From the NCBI GenBank assembly GCA_009392215.1, contig VFGZ01000048.1, positions 1-33,451 of the forward strand: a DNA stretch of 33,451 bases, written 5' to 3'. How positions within the stretch are numbered: the stretch's first letter is position 1; each line of letters opens with the position of its first letter. Below the pieces are notes generated by a model. It did no database searches. It was not told where the DNA came from and saw only the letters and a program-made list of their open reading frames with translations. Position numbers and translations under genes: made by a program. Shown here piece after piece: positions 8,322 through 16,419 of this stretch. This stretch comes from SAR202 cluster bacterium. Lineage in GTDB: Bacteria > Chloroflexota > Dehalococcoidia > Lucifugimonadales > Lucifugimonadaceae.

Positions 8322-9299
8322 ATGCCAGAGATACTTTTCAGAGAGGCATTAAAACGAGGTCTGCAAGAGGCGTTAGAGAATGATCCGCGAGTGTTCATGA
8401 TGGGGGAAGATATTGGGGAGTATGGCGGTGCGTATGCTGTTACCGATGGTTTTTTAGAAAAGTTTGGGCCAGAACGTATCAAAGATACCCCTATTTCCGA
8501 GCAGGCCTTTGTAGGCGCTGGGATTGGAGCCGCTGCCGCTGGTTTACGTCCTATTGTTGAGTTCATGTCCATTTCTTTCTCACTAGTGGCCTTTGACCAG
8601 ATAGTGAATATGGCTGCCAATCTTCGTTATATGTCTGGGGGGCAGATTAACGTTCCGATGGTTATCAGGGCGCCTACAGGCGCAGGGGTACAACTGGGAG
8701 CTACGCATTCACAAAGTTTCGAGACCTGGCTCGCTGAGGTTCCCGGCATAAAGGTTGTATGTCCGTCGAATCCGTACGACGCACTGGGTTTGATTCGATC
8801 AGCAATTAAAGATGACAATCCCGTAATAGTTGCCGAACCTGCACTTCTTTACGGTGATAAAGGTAATGTTCCTGACGAATATTATGAGATTGAGCTTGGA
8901 AAAGCTGATGTAAGTCGTACGGGGACCGATATTACCCTCGTGTCATACGGTTACGGCATGCGTCCGGTAAATTCTGCTGCAGATAGTCTTGAAGAACGAG
9001 GTCACTCTGTTGAAACTATCGACTTACGTTCGCTTAATCCACTTGATATCGAAACGGTTTTGACCTCAATACAGAAGACGAACAGAGTTGTGCTTGTAGA
9101 TAGTGCGCGTCGTACCGGTGGTGTCATGGCCGAAGTTGCTGCAGAGTTACAGCAACGAGCATCCGAATGGCTTGATGGCCCGATCATGAGGGTAGGTTCT
9201 ATCGATGTCCCTTGGCCTTATAACAGAGGCCTTGAACGGGAAGTCCTCACTGATGCTGGGGATGTGCTAGCTGCTGCTGCGGAAGGTTATGGAATGTAG
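8322..9299 (+). CDS. pdhB: Pyruvate (2-oxoacid) dehydrogenase E1 component, beta subunit
   Basis: Partner of E1 alpha; it completes the TPP site and docks E1 to E2. The 325-residue length is the standard for E1 beta. Signatures include MGEDIGEYGGAYAVT near the N-terminus with the Glu that activates TPP, DTPISEQAFVGAGIGAA, APTGAGVQLGATHSQS, and VDVPWPY-like IDVPWPYN near the end. It lies 5 bp after pdhA and is surely co-transcribed. A 223-bp gap with no gene follows before rsgA. Confidence 0.94.
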   Translation: MPEILFREALKRGLQEALENDPRVFMMGEDIGEYGGAYAVTDGFLEKFGPERIKDTPISEQAFVGAGIGAAAAGLRPIVEFMSISFSLVAFDQIVNMAANLRYMSGGQINVPMVIRAPTGAGVQLGATHSQSFETWLAEVPGIKVVCPSNPYDALGLIRSAIKDDNPVIVAEPALLYGDKGNVPDEYYEIELGKADVSRTGTDITLVSYGYGMRPVNSAADSLEERGHSVETIDLRSLNPLDIETVLTSIQKTNRVVLVDSARRTGGVMAEVAAELQQRASEWLDGPIMRVGSIDVPWPYNRGLEREVLTDAGDVLAAAAEGYGM

Positions 9300-9522
9300 G
9301 GATTTAGTGTTTTGTAATCGAATCTGGTGTTATTTGTAATCTCCTATGTGGGACTCTGAACATAATTGCGTAACACTGTGTAGTATTCGCATCAGTGAAC
9401 CGTTGATTAGACGATCTCTGTTTCACTTTGATTTTTTCACCATCTAAGACAATCTGATCACTAGCCAAATTTCACACGATAGTTTTATAAATCTAGTTCA
9501 ATATGGGCTTACAGAATCGGTT
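9300..9522 (+). other. Intergenic gap between pdhB and rsgA
   Basis: These 223 bp are AT-rich and hold no supportable ORF. A TTTATAA stretch near 9484-9490 could be a -10 element for rsgA, which would give rsgA its own promoter. No clear terminator hairpin follows pdhB. Confidence 0.3.
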
Positions 9523-10590
9523 ATGGCTCATTTCAGCCAGATTTGTGTAGCGGATTCAGAACTTCGACCCGGCAGAGTAGCGCGGGTGGATGGTATATCT
9601 ACTTTCGTACATGCTGATACCGGGGATTTTCGTGCTGGAAGTAATTTCGCACAAAATATCACTGGTAACCGATCGGAAATTGAGCCTATTGAACCGACTG
9701 TTGGTGATTGGGTATTAGTGCGACCTGGCGATCATCAATATTCGGATGAGATTGAATTTGTTGTACCACGAACTTCCTTGTTGATTCGAAACAGATCGGT
9801 GCGAGGAAGATCCGAAGGTAAATCCGATCAACAGATTTTGGCCGCTAACGTTAACACGGTTTTCATCATCCAGGCTGCAAACAATCTCAATGTATCAAGA
9901 TTGGAACGCGAAGTTGCGCTGGTATGGTCTAGTGGAGCCGTTCCTGTGATCGTTGTTTCAAAAATAGACTTGATACAGGAAGTAGATCCTATTAATTTTC
10001 TGGCGCCCCTAGCGTCAGCGGCGCCAGAAGTAGAGATAGTTGCAGTCAGTGGGTTGACCGGGGTGGGGATAAGGTCGCTTCACCGATTTATTTCAAGGGG
10101 TGAAACTGTTGCTCTTATAGGCGCGTCTGGCGTTGGTAAATCTACTCTTACGAATCAGTTAATTGGTGAAAACATTATGGATACTGTAGGTATTCGCAGT
10201 TCGGATACTCGTGGCCGCCATACGACGGTGACTAGGCAGTTGTTACCTCTGCCAGATGGGGGCGTATTGATCGATACTCCGGGTATACGCACAATTGGTC
10301 TTGTAGAAGGACGCGTAGATGCGCTTGCGAAAACTTTTTCAGAAATAGTGGAGTTTGTGGGGAGGTGCAAGTTTCGCGATTGTGCCCACGAAGATGAACC
10401 GGGCTGCGCTATCACACAGGCTATTGCTGCTGGGCAATTGCAGACTTCTCGTTTTGAATCTTATAAGTGTTTATTACAGGAGTTAGACGATCAGCGGGCC
10501 AATAAAGATCGGGGTACGAAAACCGATAACAGCAGGGAAGACCGAATTAAGGCTATAACCGCTCGCCAACAGTCTAGGCTTGTGAAGTAA
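9523..10590 (+). CDS. rsgA: Ribosome small-subunit-dependent GTPase
   Basis: Late 30S-subunit maturation factor that hydrolyses GTP on the ribosome. The domain order is the circularly permuted one expected. First comes an OB-fold (about residues 15-90). The GTPase follows with G4 first (SKID, 146-149), then G1 (GASGVGKS, 200-207) and G3 (DTPG, 251-254). Last is a C-terminal zinc site (Cys282, Cys287, His289, Cys295). The G4 Asn is Ser here (SKID for NKxD), which is seen in some RsgA proteins. It sits between E1 beta and E2 of the dehydrogenase. No strong ribosome-binding site precedes the ATG at 9523, so the start is less sure than the identity. Confidence 0.94.
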   Translation: MAHFSQICVADSELRPGRVARVDGISTFVHADTGDFRAGSNFAQNITGNRSEIEPIEPTVGDWVLVRPGDHQYSDEIEFVVPRTSLLIRNRSVRGRSEGKSDQQILAANVNTVFIIQAANNLNVSRLEREVALVWSSGAVPVIVVSKIDLIQEVDPINFLAPLASAAPEVEIVAVSGLTGVGIRSLHRFISRGETVALIGASGVGKSTLTNQLIGENIMDTVGIRSSDTRGRHTTVTRQLLPLPDGGVLIDTPGIRTIGLVEGRVDALAKTFSEIVEFVGRCKFRDCAHEDEPGCAITQAIAAGQLQTSRFESYKCLLQELDDQRANKDRGTKTDNSREDRIKAITARQQSRLVK

Positions 10591-10732
10591 GCTGATGGCG
10601 GTAGAACGGACCAGATCAGGGTCGCAGGATCGTTGCATACCCACTATCCTAGGTATTGATAAATCAGAGTATCAGTGTTGCATGTGTGCAGCAGTGATGT
10701 TGTGATCTGAATGTTCCCGCAGGAGAGGAAAT

Positions 10733-11986
10733 TTGATTAACGAAGTGACCATGCCCTCAATGGGCGCCGACATGACTGAAGGTACTATCGCTAAATGGCT
10801 AAAAGCTGAAGGTGATCAGATAAGCCGTGGGGACAAATTAGCTGAAATTGAGACCGACAAAACCGTTGTTGAGATGGAGGCGTATGCTGATGGTGTGCTT
10901 CGGCGGATCACAGTCGAAGAAGGTTCTTTAGTTCAAGTGGGCACCGTTATAGCCTACATTGGTGATCCTGAGGATGAAATCCCTGAAGCAGTATCGGATC
11001 CAGTAGTAGCGGAAAGTGATACCCAGCCATCCGAACAATCTGATGCTCCTGCTCCTGCCGATTCAGTATTAGCTAAAAATGATATCGGAACAGAACCAAT
11101 CGCAGCAGTCAGTTCTGTCGCTGGTGGCAGGGTTAAAGCCTCGCCTATTGCTCGCAAGATTGCGGCTGAAAAGGGCATTGATATTACCACTGTTCCGGGT
11201 ACGGGACCTGGATCCCGTATCACTAAGGCAGATGTGGAGAATTTCACTCCTTCCGCACAATTTGCTTTATCTGGTTCCAGCACTAGTGCAGTAATTGATG
11301 GGTCTGACATCGTTCTTTCGTCTATGCGTCAGGCAATTGCTAGGGTTACGGTTCGGTCGAAGACTGAGGCACCTCATTACTACGTGACTCATGAAGTGAA
11401 CATGAGTGCGGCAATGACGTTCCGGACACAGTTGAATGAAGCGCTAGATGATGAAGTAAGGGTGTCCGTCAACGATATGGTCTTGAAAGCAGTTACTGCG
11501 TCATTGGTGAAGTATCCCAAGTGGAACTCAACATTTGATGGCGATAAGCTTCTGGGACATTCTGATATTAATCTCGGCGTTGCCATAGCTCTTGATGAAG
11601 GTCTTATCGTACCTGCGGTGATGGGCATTCAAAAGATGACGTTAGTTGAGATTTCCCAAGCGGTGCGTGATTTGGGCAGAAGAGCGCGAGGTGAAGGTGG
11701 CACGCTTACACAGGATGAATTGACAAAGGGTACATTTGGGACATCAAATCTTGGAATGTTTGGAACTGATACGTTTGCAGCAATCATTGTTCCCCCGAAT
11801 GCTGGAATAATTGCTGTTGGTGCTGTGAAAGAGAAGCCGATTGTTAGTAATGGCGAGGTGGTGGTTGGGCAAATGATGAATGCTACTATTTCCGCTGATC
11901 ACCGTGTGGGCGACGGAGCTGAGGCCGCCATTTTCCTGAGTGAATTTCAGAAAACTCTTGAAAATCCAGTTCGTCTAATGTTGTGA
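10733..11986 (+). CDS. pdhC: Dihydrolipoamide acetyltransferase, E2 component
   Basis: Core of the 2-oxoacid dehydrogenase complex: it carries acyl groups on lipoyl-lysine and passes them to CoA. Domains in order: one lipoyl domain (about 1-78) with the lipoylated Lys43 in IETDKTVVEME; an Ala/Pro/Ser-rich linker; a peripheral subunit-binding domain (about 133-172, VKASPIARKIAAEKG...GSRITKADVE); and the catalytic domain ending with ADHRVGDG, where His390 and Asp394 are the acetyltransferase pair. The start is TTG at 10733, supported by a very strong AGGAGAGG (10721-10728). The E3 (lipoamide dehydrogenase) gene is not in the window. Confidence 0.94.
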   Translation: MINEVTMPSMGADMTEGTIAKWLKAEGDQISRGDKLAEIETDKTVVEMEAYADGVLRRITVEEGSLVQVGTVIAYIGDPEDEIPEAVSDPVVAESDTQPSEQSDAPAPADSVLAKNDIGTEPIAAVSSVAGGRVKASPIARKIAAEKGIDITTVPGTGPGSRITKADVENFTPSAQFALSGSSTSAVIDGSDIVLSSMRQAIARVTVRSKTEAPHYYVTHEVNMSAAMTFRTQLNEALDDEVRVSVNDMVLKAVTASLVKYPKWNSTFDGDKLLGHSDINLGVAIALDEGLIVPAVMGIQKMTLVEISQAVRDLGRRARGEGGTLTQDELTKGTFGTSNLGMFGTDTFAAIIVPPNAGIIAVGAVKEKPIVSNGEVVVGQMMNATISADHRVGDGAEAAIFLSEFQKTLENPVRLML

Positions 11987-12012
11987 ACAACAAACAACTT
12001 TCGAGTTAATTT

Positions 12013-12071
12013 CTGCCCAGACGAGTGATTTGTGTAAACAAGACCGAACTCCTCGTAGAATTGCGGGGCAG
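12013..12071 (+). promoter_or_regulatory. Nested inverted repeats in the leader of the ThyX-like gene
   Basis: CTGCCC (12013-12018) pairs with GGGCAG (12066-12071), and inside it ACGAG (12021-12025) pairs with CTCGT (12052-12056). A short TTGT/ACAA stem sits within the loop. The structure ends 18 bases before the ATG. It could be the pdhC terminator region or a leader RNA fold; there is no U-tract, so I prefer a leader or operator. Confidence 0.3.
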
Positions 12072-12089
12072 TTTACAGGCTGATAAACG

Positions 12090-13703
12090 ATGTACGTACG
12101 TGAGATATTTACTAGGCATGAGCGAGCAATACTCAGTCGGTTTTTTACGAACATCGATGAACCGGTTTTTGCTCTTATCAACCTACCAGAGGTTGTAAAA
12201 GGGGCTTTATTTGCTCGCTATAGCCGTTCCCACAAATCGTTACGTCGTTTGTTTTTAGATGAATTCTACGATCAAACTGACATAGGGGCTGAAGAACAAA
12301 ATGATTCAACCGTTAGTACTGATGTCGTGTCAGTCGATCGGGCGCGGGGTTTATTCGACCGCGTTTTTTCCGAGTACGGCGATGACTCCGTAGCTCAACT
12401 GGGTGGAGCACATATCGCATGCGAACAAGCTTCGAATATTCTCACTAAGGTATTGGAATGGGGTCGATTGGCTGCGTATTTGGAGCAATCCACTCGTTAC
12501 ATCTTTTACGATCAGAAGTATGGCGATGGTTATCGCTACATCGTCCCGCCGGAGATCCAAAGCGGAAAGATCGCTTCTCATTACAAAGAAACTATTAATT
12601 GGTTATTTGACGAGTATTCTCAACTAGTTCACACGTGTGTGACTTTTTTTGAAAATCAGTATCCCAGGCAATCTGGTGATTCTAAATTCATCTACAACGC
12701 ATCGATTAGAGCTAAAGCATGTGATGTTGCACGTGGTCTTTTGCCTGCGTCGTCATACTCAAATGTCGGAATATTTGCTACTGGCCAGGCTTACGAACAT
12801 TTGCTTATAAGGATGAATAGTCATCCTTTAGAGGAGGTGCGTGAATACGCTCGAAAAATGCTGCTGGAACTGCGAAAAGTAATCCCTTCGTTTATGAAAC
12901 GCGTGGATTTGCCCGACCGTGGCGGTGCCTGGTCACATTACTTGAAAGAAAACCATGATGCAGTCGAGAGGATTGCGTCTAGTATTAATGTGGATCCGGA
13001 TCCAATAGGCGAAGTCTCTTTGATTGAGTGGGATTCAGATGCTGAAAACAAGATTATCGCGGCCGCCTTGTATGCACACACAGATCTCTCTGACGTTCAA
13101 CTCCAAGCTGTTGTCGATCGCATGAGTGATTCTGAAAAAACTGAAGTGATTAAATCCTACGTTGGTCAACGTAAAAATAGGCGTCATAAGCCTGGTCGTG
13201 GCATGGAGCGATCGTTTTATAGATTTGATGTGTTATCTGATTTTGGCAGTTTTAGAGATCTACAGCGCCATCGTATGTTGACTATTGACTGGCAACGACT
13301 AGGAGTTAAGCATGGGTATTTAACCCCGCCTTCCATAAGTGAGGTTGGCTGGTCACAAAGATGGAATGATGCTATGGGGCGCATATCTGATTTTTATGCT
13401 CAGGTATTAAATGACCATGGCCCTGAAGTTGCACAATATGTAGTGCCGTTTGCATTCAAAATTCGATATTCGATGCAGTTCAATGTTCGGGAAGCGTTTC
13501 ACATTTTAGAACTGCGCACCGCTCAGCAGGGTCATCCAGATTATCGAAGGGTGTGTCAACGCATGCACACTCTTATTCGCGACAAAGCAGGTCATAAGGC
13601 TTTGGCTGACGCAATGTCTTACGTTGATCATGGTTCATATGGCTTGGAGCGGATTGAGGCTGAACGTAAAGCGGAAAACCGTCGATCGCATTCATCTGAT
13701 TAA
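12090..13703 (+). CDS. Tandem-domain ThyX-like (flavin-dependent thymidylate synthase family) protein
   Basis: ThyX makes dTMP from dUMP using FAD, NADPH and methylene-THF, as a homotetramer of about 220-250-residue subunits. This product has 537 residues and two ThyX-like halves (about 75-265 and 370-505). The canonical signature is RHR-x7-S within RHRTxSxNEQSxRY. The first half keeps only its end (WGRLAAYLEQSTRY, 124-137: Arg126, Ser134, Arg136). The second half keeps only its start (Arg393-His394-Arg395, then MLTIDWQRLG, with no Ser). Each half also retains a later helix with R/H residues (for example HILELRTAQQGHPDYRR, 471-487). The true catalytic status is therefore uncertain. Its stop overlaps that of the convergent MFS gene in a shared TTAA. 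Confidence 0.78.
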   Translation: MYVREIFTRHERAILSRFFTNIDEPVFALINLPEVVKGALFARYSRSHKSLRRLFLDEFYDQTDIGAEEQNDSTVSTDVVSVDRARGLFDRVFSEYGDDSVAQLGGAHIACEQASNILTKVLEWGRLAAYLEQSTRYIFYDQKYGDGYRYIVPPEIQSGKIASHYKETINWLFDEYSQLVHTCVTFFENQYPRQSGDSKFIYNASIRAKACDVARGLLPASSYSNVGIFATGQAYEHLLIRMNSHPLEEVREYARKMLLELRKVIPSFMKRVDLPDRGGAWSHYLKENHDAVERIASSINVDPDPIGEVSLIEWDSDAENKIIAAALYAHTDLSDVQLQAVVDRMSDSEKTEVIKSYVGQRKNRRHKPGRGMERSFYRFDVLSDFGSFRDLQRHRMLTIDWQRLGVKHGYLTPPSISEVGWSQRWNDAMGRISDFYAQVLNDHGPEVAQYVVPFAFKIRYSMQFNVREAFHILELRTAQQGHPDYRRVCQRMHTLIRDKAGHKALADAMSYVDHGSYGLERIEAERKAENRRSHSSD

Positions 13704-15187
13704 TTGGGATCTTTTCTTGGACTCGGCTGTTTCTTTGTCATGATCCATGCTGGGATAAGGGTTAGGAAGCATACGACTGCACCATATTGGTAAAACCTAG
13801 TGAATACTTTCATACCGGCTTCGCTAGTGCTATTGGCTATGTGTTGCTGCACATCGGGATCGATCGAGAAAGCGGGAATGTCTGTGACCAGTTGATGAAA
13901 TTGTGCTGTTCCTAGTGTAGTCATTACAGCTAAGCCGACTATCATTCCTATCATTCGGGAGGCACTTAGCAAGGCAGCCGCGATCCCGCGTTTGTCACTG
14001 GCAACTTTCTTGAGTGCGGTTTCCGTAATTGGTGAAATAACTATTCCCAGTCCTAAACCTGTAATCACTAGGTGGATTGTCAGTATGGGATCAGTGATAT
14101 TTACAGTCCACTTAGACATTAGCAGGAAGCCAATGCCGGTAATGCTCGTTCCTATTATTACTGGCATTCGCTCGCCTACGCGTTGTGTGATGTAACCTCC
14201 AATCAAAGCCCCAACACCTATAGCTACTGTCATTCTTAGGAGTTGTAGCCCGCCTTCTAACGGAGACTTTTGCAATACAGTGGCTGCTAGTAACGGTACT
14301 GTGACCATGCCGATGATTAACGCAGCTCCGATAAAAAAATGGGTCAAGTTCGCAAGGTTAAACGATAGGAGTTTAAAAAGTTTTTCAGGAAACAATGCAT
14401 CGCGTGAGCGATTGTTGATCAAGAGGAGTAGTAATACCAGTCCAATAGTAAGCGTGAGGGAGATGCCCATGAGTGCATCCGGGTGGCCTAACCGCACAAG
14501 GCCGACGGTTAAGAGCGTGAGCGCAGCTGAAAAAATAAGTCCGGTTCGTACATCTACATGTACATTGGTTCGCTTGCCCGCTGGATTTTTGAGAATCCAG
14601 ATCGATGCGGCTAGGGTCAAAGGAATATTTAGCCAGAAAGCCCATTCCCATGAAAGCCAAGTGCCAATTCCTCCACCCCATATGGGGCCGAAAACAGCTC
14701 CTGCTTCAGCACTTGCACCTATCAAACCATATGCGATAGCTCGGTGTTTATCGTCAACTAGTTCCCCTGCGGCTGCGATGGTTATGGGAATGATTGCCCC
14801 TCCACCGATTGCTTGGAATATACGTGTTCCGATAAGCCAGTTGTAATCGGGATCTCCACCGTAAAGCCACCCTGGTATTTCCGGGGAAACCGCCACTAAA
14901 ATAGACCCGATTGAGAAAATTGCCATCGCAAGTAGGAACGCTCGTCGATAGCCGGCACGGTCAGATATGCGCCCCATTAGAGGCATTGCCGCTGTGTAAC
15001 CGATCAGATAACCCGTGATAGACCAAGAGGCGCGATCGAGTTCACTTACCGCTACTCGTAGATCTGTCATCATTTCCGGTAAAAGGGTTACAACTACTGT
15101 TTGGTCATCTGCAGCAATGAAAACTCCAAAACACAATGGCAGCATGAGTTTGTAGGGAGATATGAATTGACCTATTCGGCGGAGCAT
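13700..15187 (-). CDS. MFS exporter, DHA2 / P55-like family
   Basis: Major facilitator superfamily proton-coupled exporter in the cytoplasmic membrane, 495 residues with about 14 hydrophobic segments (the DHA2 or EmrB/QacA size). Seen: acidic residues in the first helix (AADDQTVVVTLLPEM, in the position of the LDxTIVNVALP motif), the loop 2-3 motif A GRISDRAGYRR, and a Gly-rich helix 5 segment GAVFGPIWGGG. It follows the LprG-like lipoprotein gene by 3 bp, so the two are co-translated. That pairing resembles the mycobacterial lprG-p55 (Rv1411c-Rv1410c) operon that moves lipids outward, and suggests lipid or glycolipid export rather than drug efflux. That role is inferred from context. Confidence 0.88.
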   Translation of the reverse strand: MLRRIGQFISPYKLMLPLCFGVFIAADDQTVVVTLLPEMMTDLRVAVSELDRASWSITGYLIGYTAAMPLMGRISDRAGYRRAFLLAMAIFSIGSILVAVSPEIPGWLYGGDPDYNWLIGTRIFQAIGGGAIIPITIAAAGELVDDKHRAIAYGLIGASAEAGAVFGPIWGGGIGTWLSWEWAFWLNIPLTLAASIWILKNPAGKRTNVHVDVRTGLIFSAALTLLTVGLVRLGHPDALMGISLTLTIGLVLLLLLINNRSRDALFPEKLFKLLSFNLANLTHFFIGAALIIGMVTVPLLAATVLQKSPLEGGLQLLRMTVAIGVGALIGGYITQRVGERMPVIIGTSITGIGFLLMSKWTVNITDPILTIHLVITGLGLGIVISPITETALKKVASDKRGIAAALLSASRMIGMIVGLAVMTTLGTAQFHQLVTDIPAFSIDPDVQQHIANSTSEAGMKVFTRFYQYGAVVCFLTLIPAWIMTKKQPSPRKDPN

Positions 15188-15190
15188 CGT

Positions 15191-15898
15191 TTAAATCGGT
15201 GGTTGGAGTAACGCTTTTGCATTGAAATTGGAGAGTGTTATTACTCGAACAGTGTTTGATTCATCTCCAGGTTGCGTAATGCCAGTTATAACAATTTTTT
15301 TTAGTAGATAACTTTCGGCATCTATTGTGAGGCTTATCTTTGGGGCAGCTTCTGCCTGTACCTCCCCGACAAGCGCAGCAAGAGTGGTCGCAGGGATTTC
15401 TCCCACAACGACCAATTCATTGTTCATCTGCTCGCTTCCTGCATATCGTGCGTTTTGGGTTTCTCCAAGAATATCTGCGACCAACTTTATGGGGTCGAGA
15501 AATGAGAAAGGACTATCCGCAGGGGTAATCGGGGACCATGTTCCGGTTAGAGGATTTGTCATCCACGTTTTATCGTCAATCACAATTGCTGCAATCCGGA
15601 CAAAAGTGCGTCCTATTCTTGCTTCAGCAATAAGATCAAAACCGTTGGACGTAACAATCCCACCGGCTTTTGTCATGTCGATTGAACCTGAGAGAGTCGT
15701 AAATCCTTCAGGGTGAGTTAAGTCGAACTCGAAACTGTTAAGTTTTTGCATCGCCATCTGCGAGGAATGTATGGCATTGGCAGGCGTTACGCGAGAGACG
15801 GTGGGTTCCTCACCAGCTGTTTGATTGGAACAACTGAGCGCAATGAGAAAAAATAGCGCTGCTGCTGTTACAGGTATGTGATGTATGTGAACAGTCAT
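15191..15898 (-). CDS. LppX/LprAFG-like lipoprotein
   Basis: Likely surface lipoprotein with the LppX_LprAFG (LolA-like half-barrel) fold that holds a hydrophobic lipid. The signal is PVTAAALFFLIALSC with the acylated Cys at the end; the lipobox (ALSC) is somewhat off consensus. Family features seen: MAMQKLNSFEFDLTHPEG, a TLSGSIDMTKAGG strand, DDKTWMTNPLTGTWSPI and SLTIDAESYLLKKIVITG. I choose the ATG at 15898 (235 residues). An in-frame TTG at 15922 would add eight residues ahead of the signal peptide and has no ribosome-binding site. It is the first gene of a pair with the MFS exporter. The fold assignment is from pattern memory, not a profile search. Confidence 0.75.
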   Translation of the reverse strand: MTVHIHHIPVTAAALFFLIALSCSNQTAGEEPTVSRVTPANAIHSSQMAMQKLNSFEFDLTHPEGFTTLSGSIDMTKAGGIVTSNGFDLIAEARIGRTFVRIAAIVIDDKTWMTNPLTGTWSPITPADSPFSFLDPIKLVADILGETQNARYAGSEQMNNELVVVGEIPATTLAALVGEVQAEAAPKISLTIDAESYLLKKIVITGITQPGDESNTVRVITLSNFNAKALLQPPI

Positions 15899-15977
15899 CT
15901 TGTGTGTTTGCAACCTAACCAAAGTTGTTGATTGTTACTTAATCAAACTGGTCTTGGATAATAAGTTTTAATTTAAC

Positions 15978-16100
15978 TTAAGGGTCGCTGCAGTCACGCA
16001 TAAAACCGCAGTTGTCGCACCTCAACTTGCAATGTAGGTCGACCAACTGAGATGCGCAACGATCACAGATCCAAACCTTAGTTTCTGCGTTTTCATTCAT
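15978..16100 (-). CDS. Small zinc-ribbon protein, 40 residues
   Basis: A short gene encoding MNENAETKVWICDRC followed by a second half LHCKLRCDNCGFMRDCSDP. Cysteines at 12, 15, 24, 28, 31 and 37 include two CxxC knuckles, which together make a four-Cys zinc ribbon likely. The dense, ordered Cys pattern, the ATG and TAA, and the Arg-Asp-Cys-Ser-Asp-Pro ending are unlikely to arise by chance in non-coding DNA. No function is known to me. It lies 79 bp upstream of the lipoprotein ATG on the same strand and could share its transcript. Confidence 0.72.
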   Translation of the reverse strand: MNENAETKVWICDRCASQLVDLHCKLRCDNCGFMRDCSDP

Positions 16101-16419
16101 GTGGGTTCAACTATTACGGTCTGGCTTTTTACTTCGGTCACAACTGTTTTATTCCATATTAAGAATTCCCAGTGGCTATCTGGGTGTTCTTAAGCAGGAG
16201 GAACCTGTGATCAATGGATCAGATAGAAAATGTATTTCATGCTATTGAATTATAGATATCGTTTAAGAGTTACCTAAGGAGAAAGTATTTAGCCATTTAC
16301 GTGCTAATTAAGTAAGGCTAAGAAGGAGAAATTTAGGAGGTAGCAACGCGCTTTTAGATCTGACTTATCGTTACTAACGGTCGAAATGGAGCCGCGATTC
16401 TTTGGACCCCCATACTTTG
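16101..16419. other. Non-coding stretch with two hairpins and repeated purine-rich boxes
   Basis: No gene is supportable here. A long imperfect hairpin spans 16159-16193 (TTAAGAA and CCCAG arms, one mismatch and one G-T pair, 7-base loop). A second spans 16289-16321 (TTAGCC...TTAC / GTAA...GGCTAA). Several plus-strand Shine-Dalgarno-like boxes (AGGAGG near 16196 and 16336, AAGGAG near 16276 and 16323) are followed only by 13-codon or shorter frames. It must also carry the promoter of the small zinc-ribbon gene. Confidence 0.4.

Noticed and set aside
14280-14846. 188-codon plus-strand frame opposite the MFS gene
   Set aside because: Antisense shadow; the MFS frame has clear membrane and motif A patterns and this one has none.
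16101-16125. Possible tRNA T-arm (GGTTCAACT)
   Set aside because: No matching acceptor, D or anticodon arms around it.
16208-16249. 13-codon frames after AGGAGG (GTG and ATG starts) as leader peptides
   Set aside because: No gene follows on the plus strand, so an attenuator leader makes no sense here.
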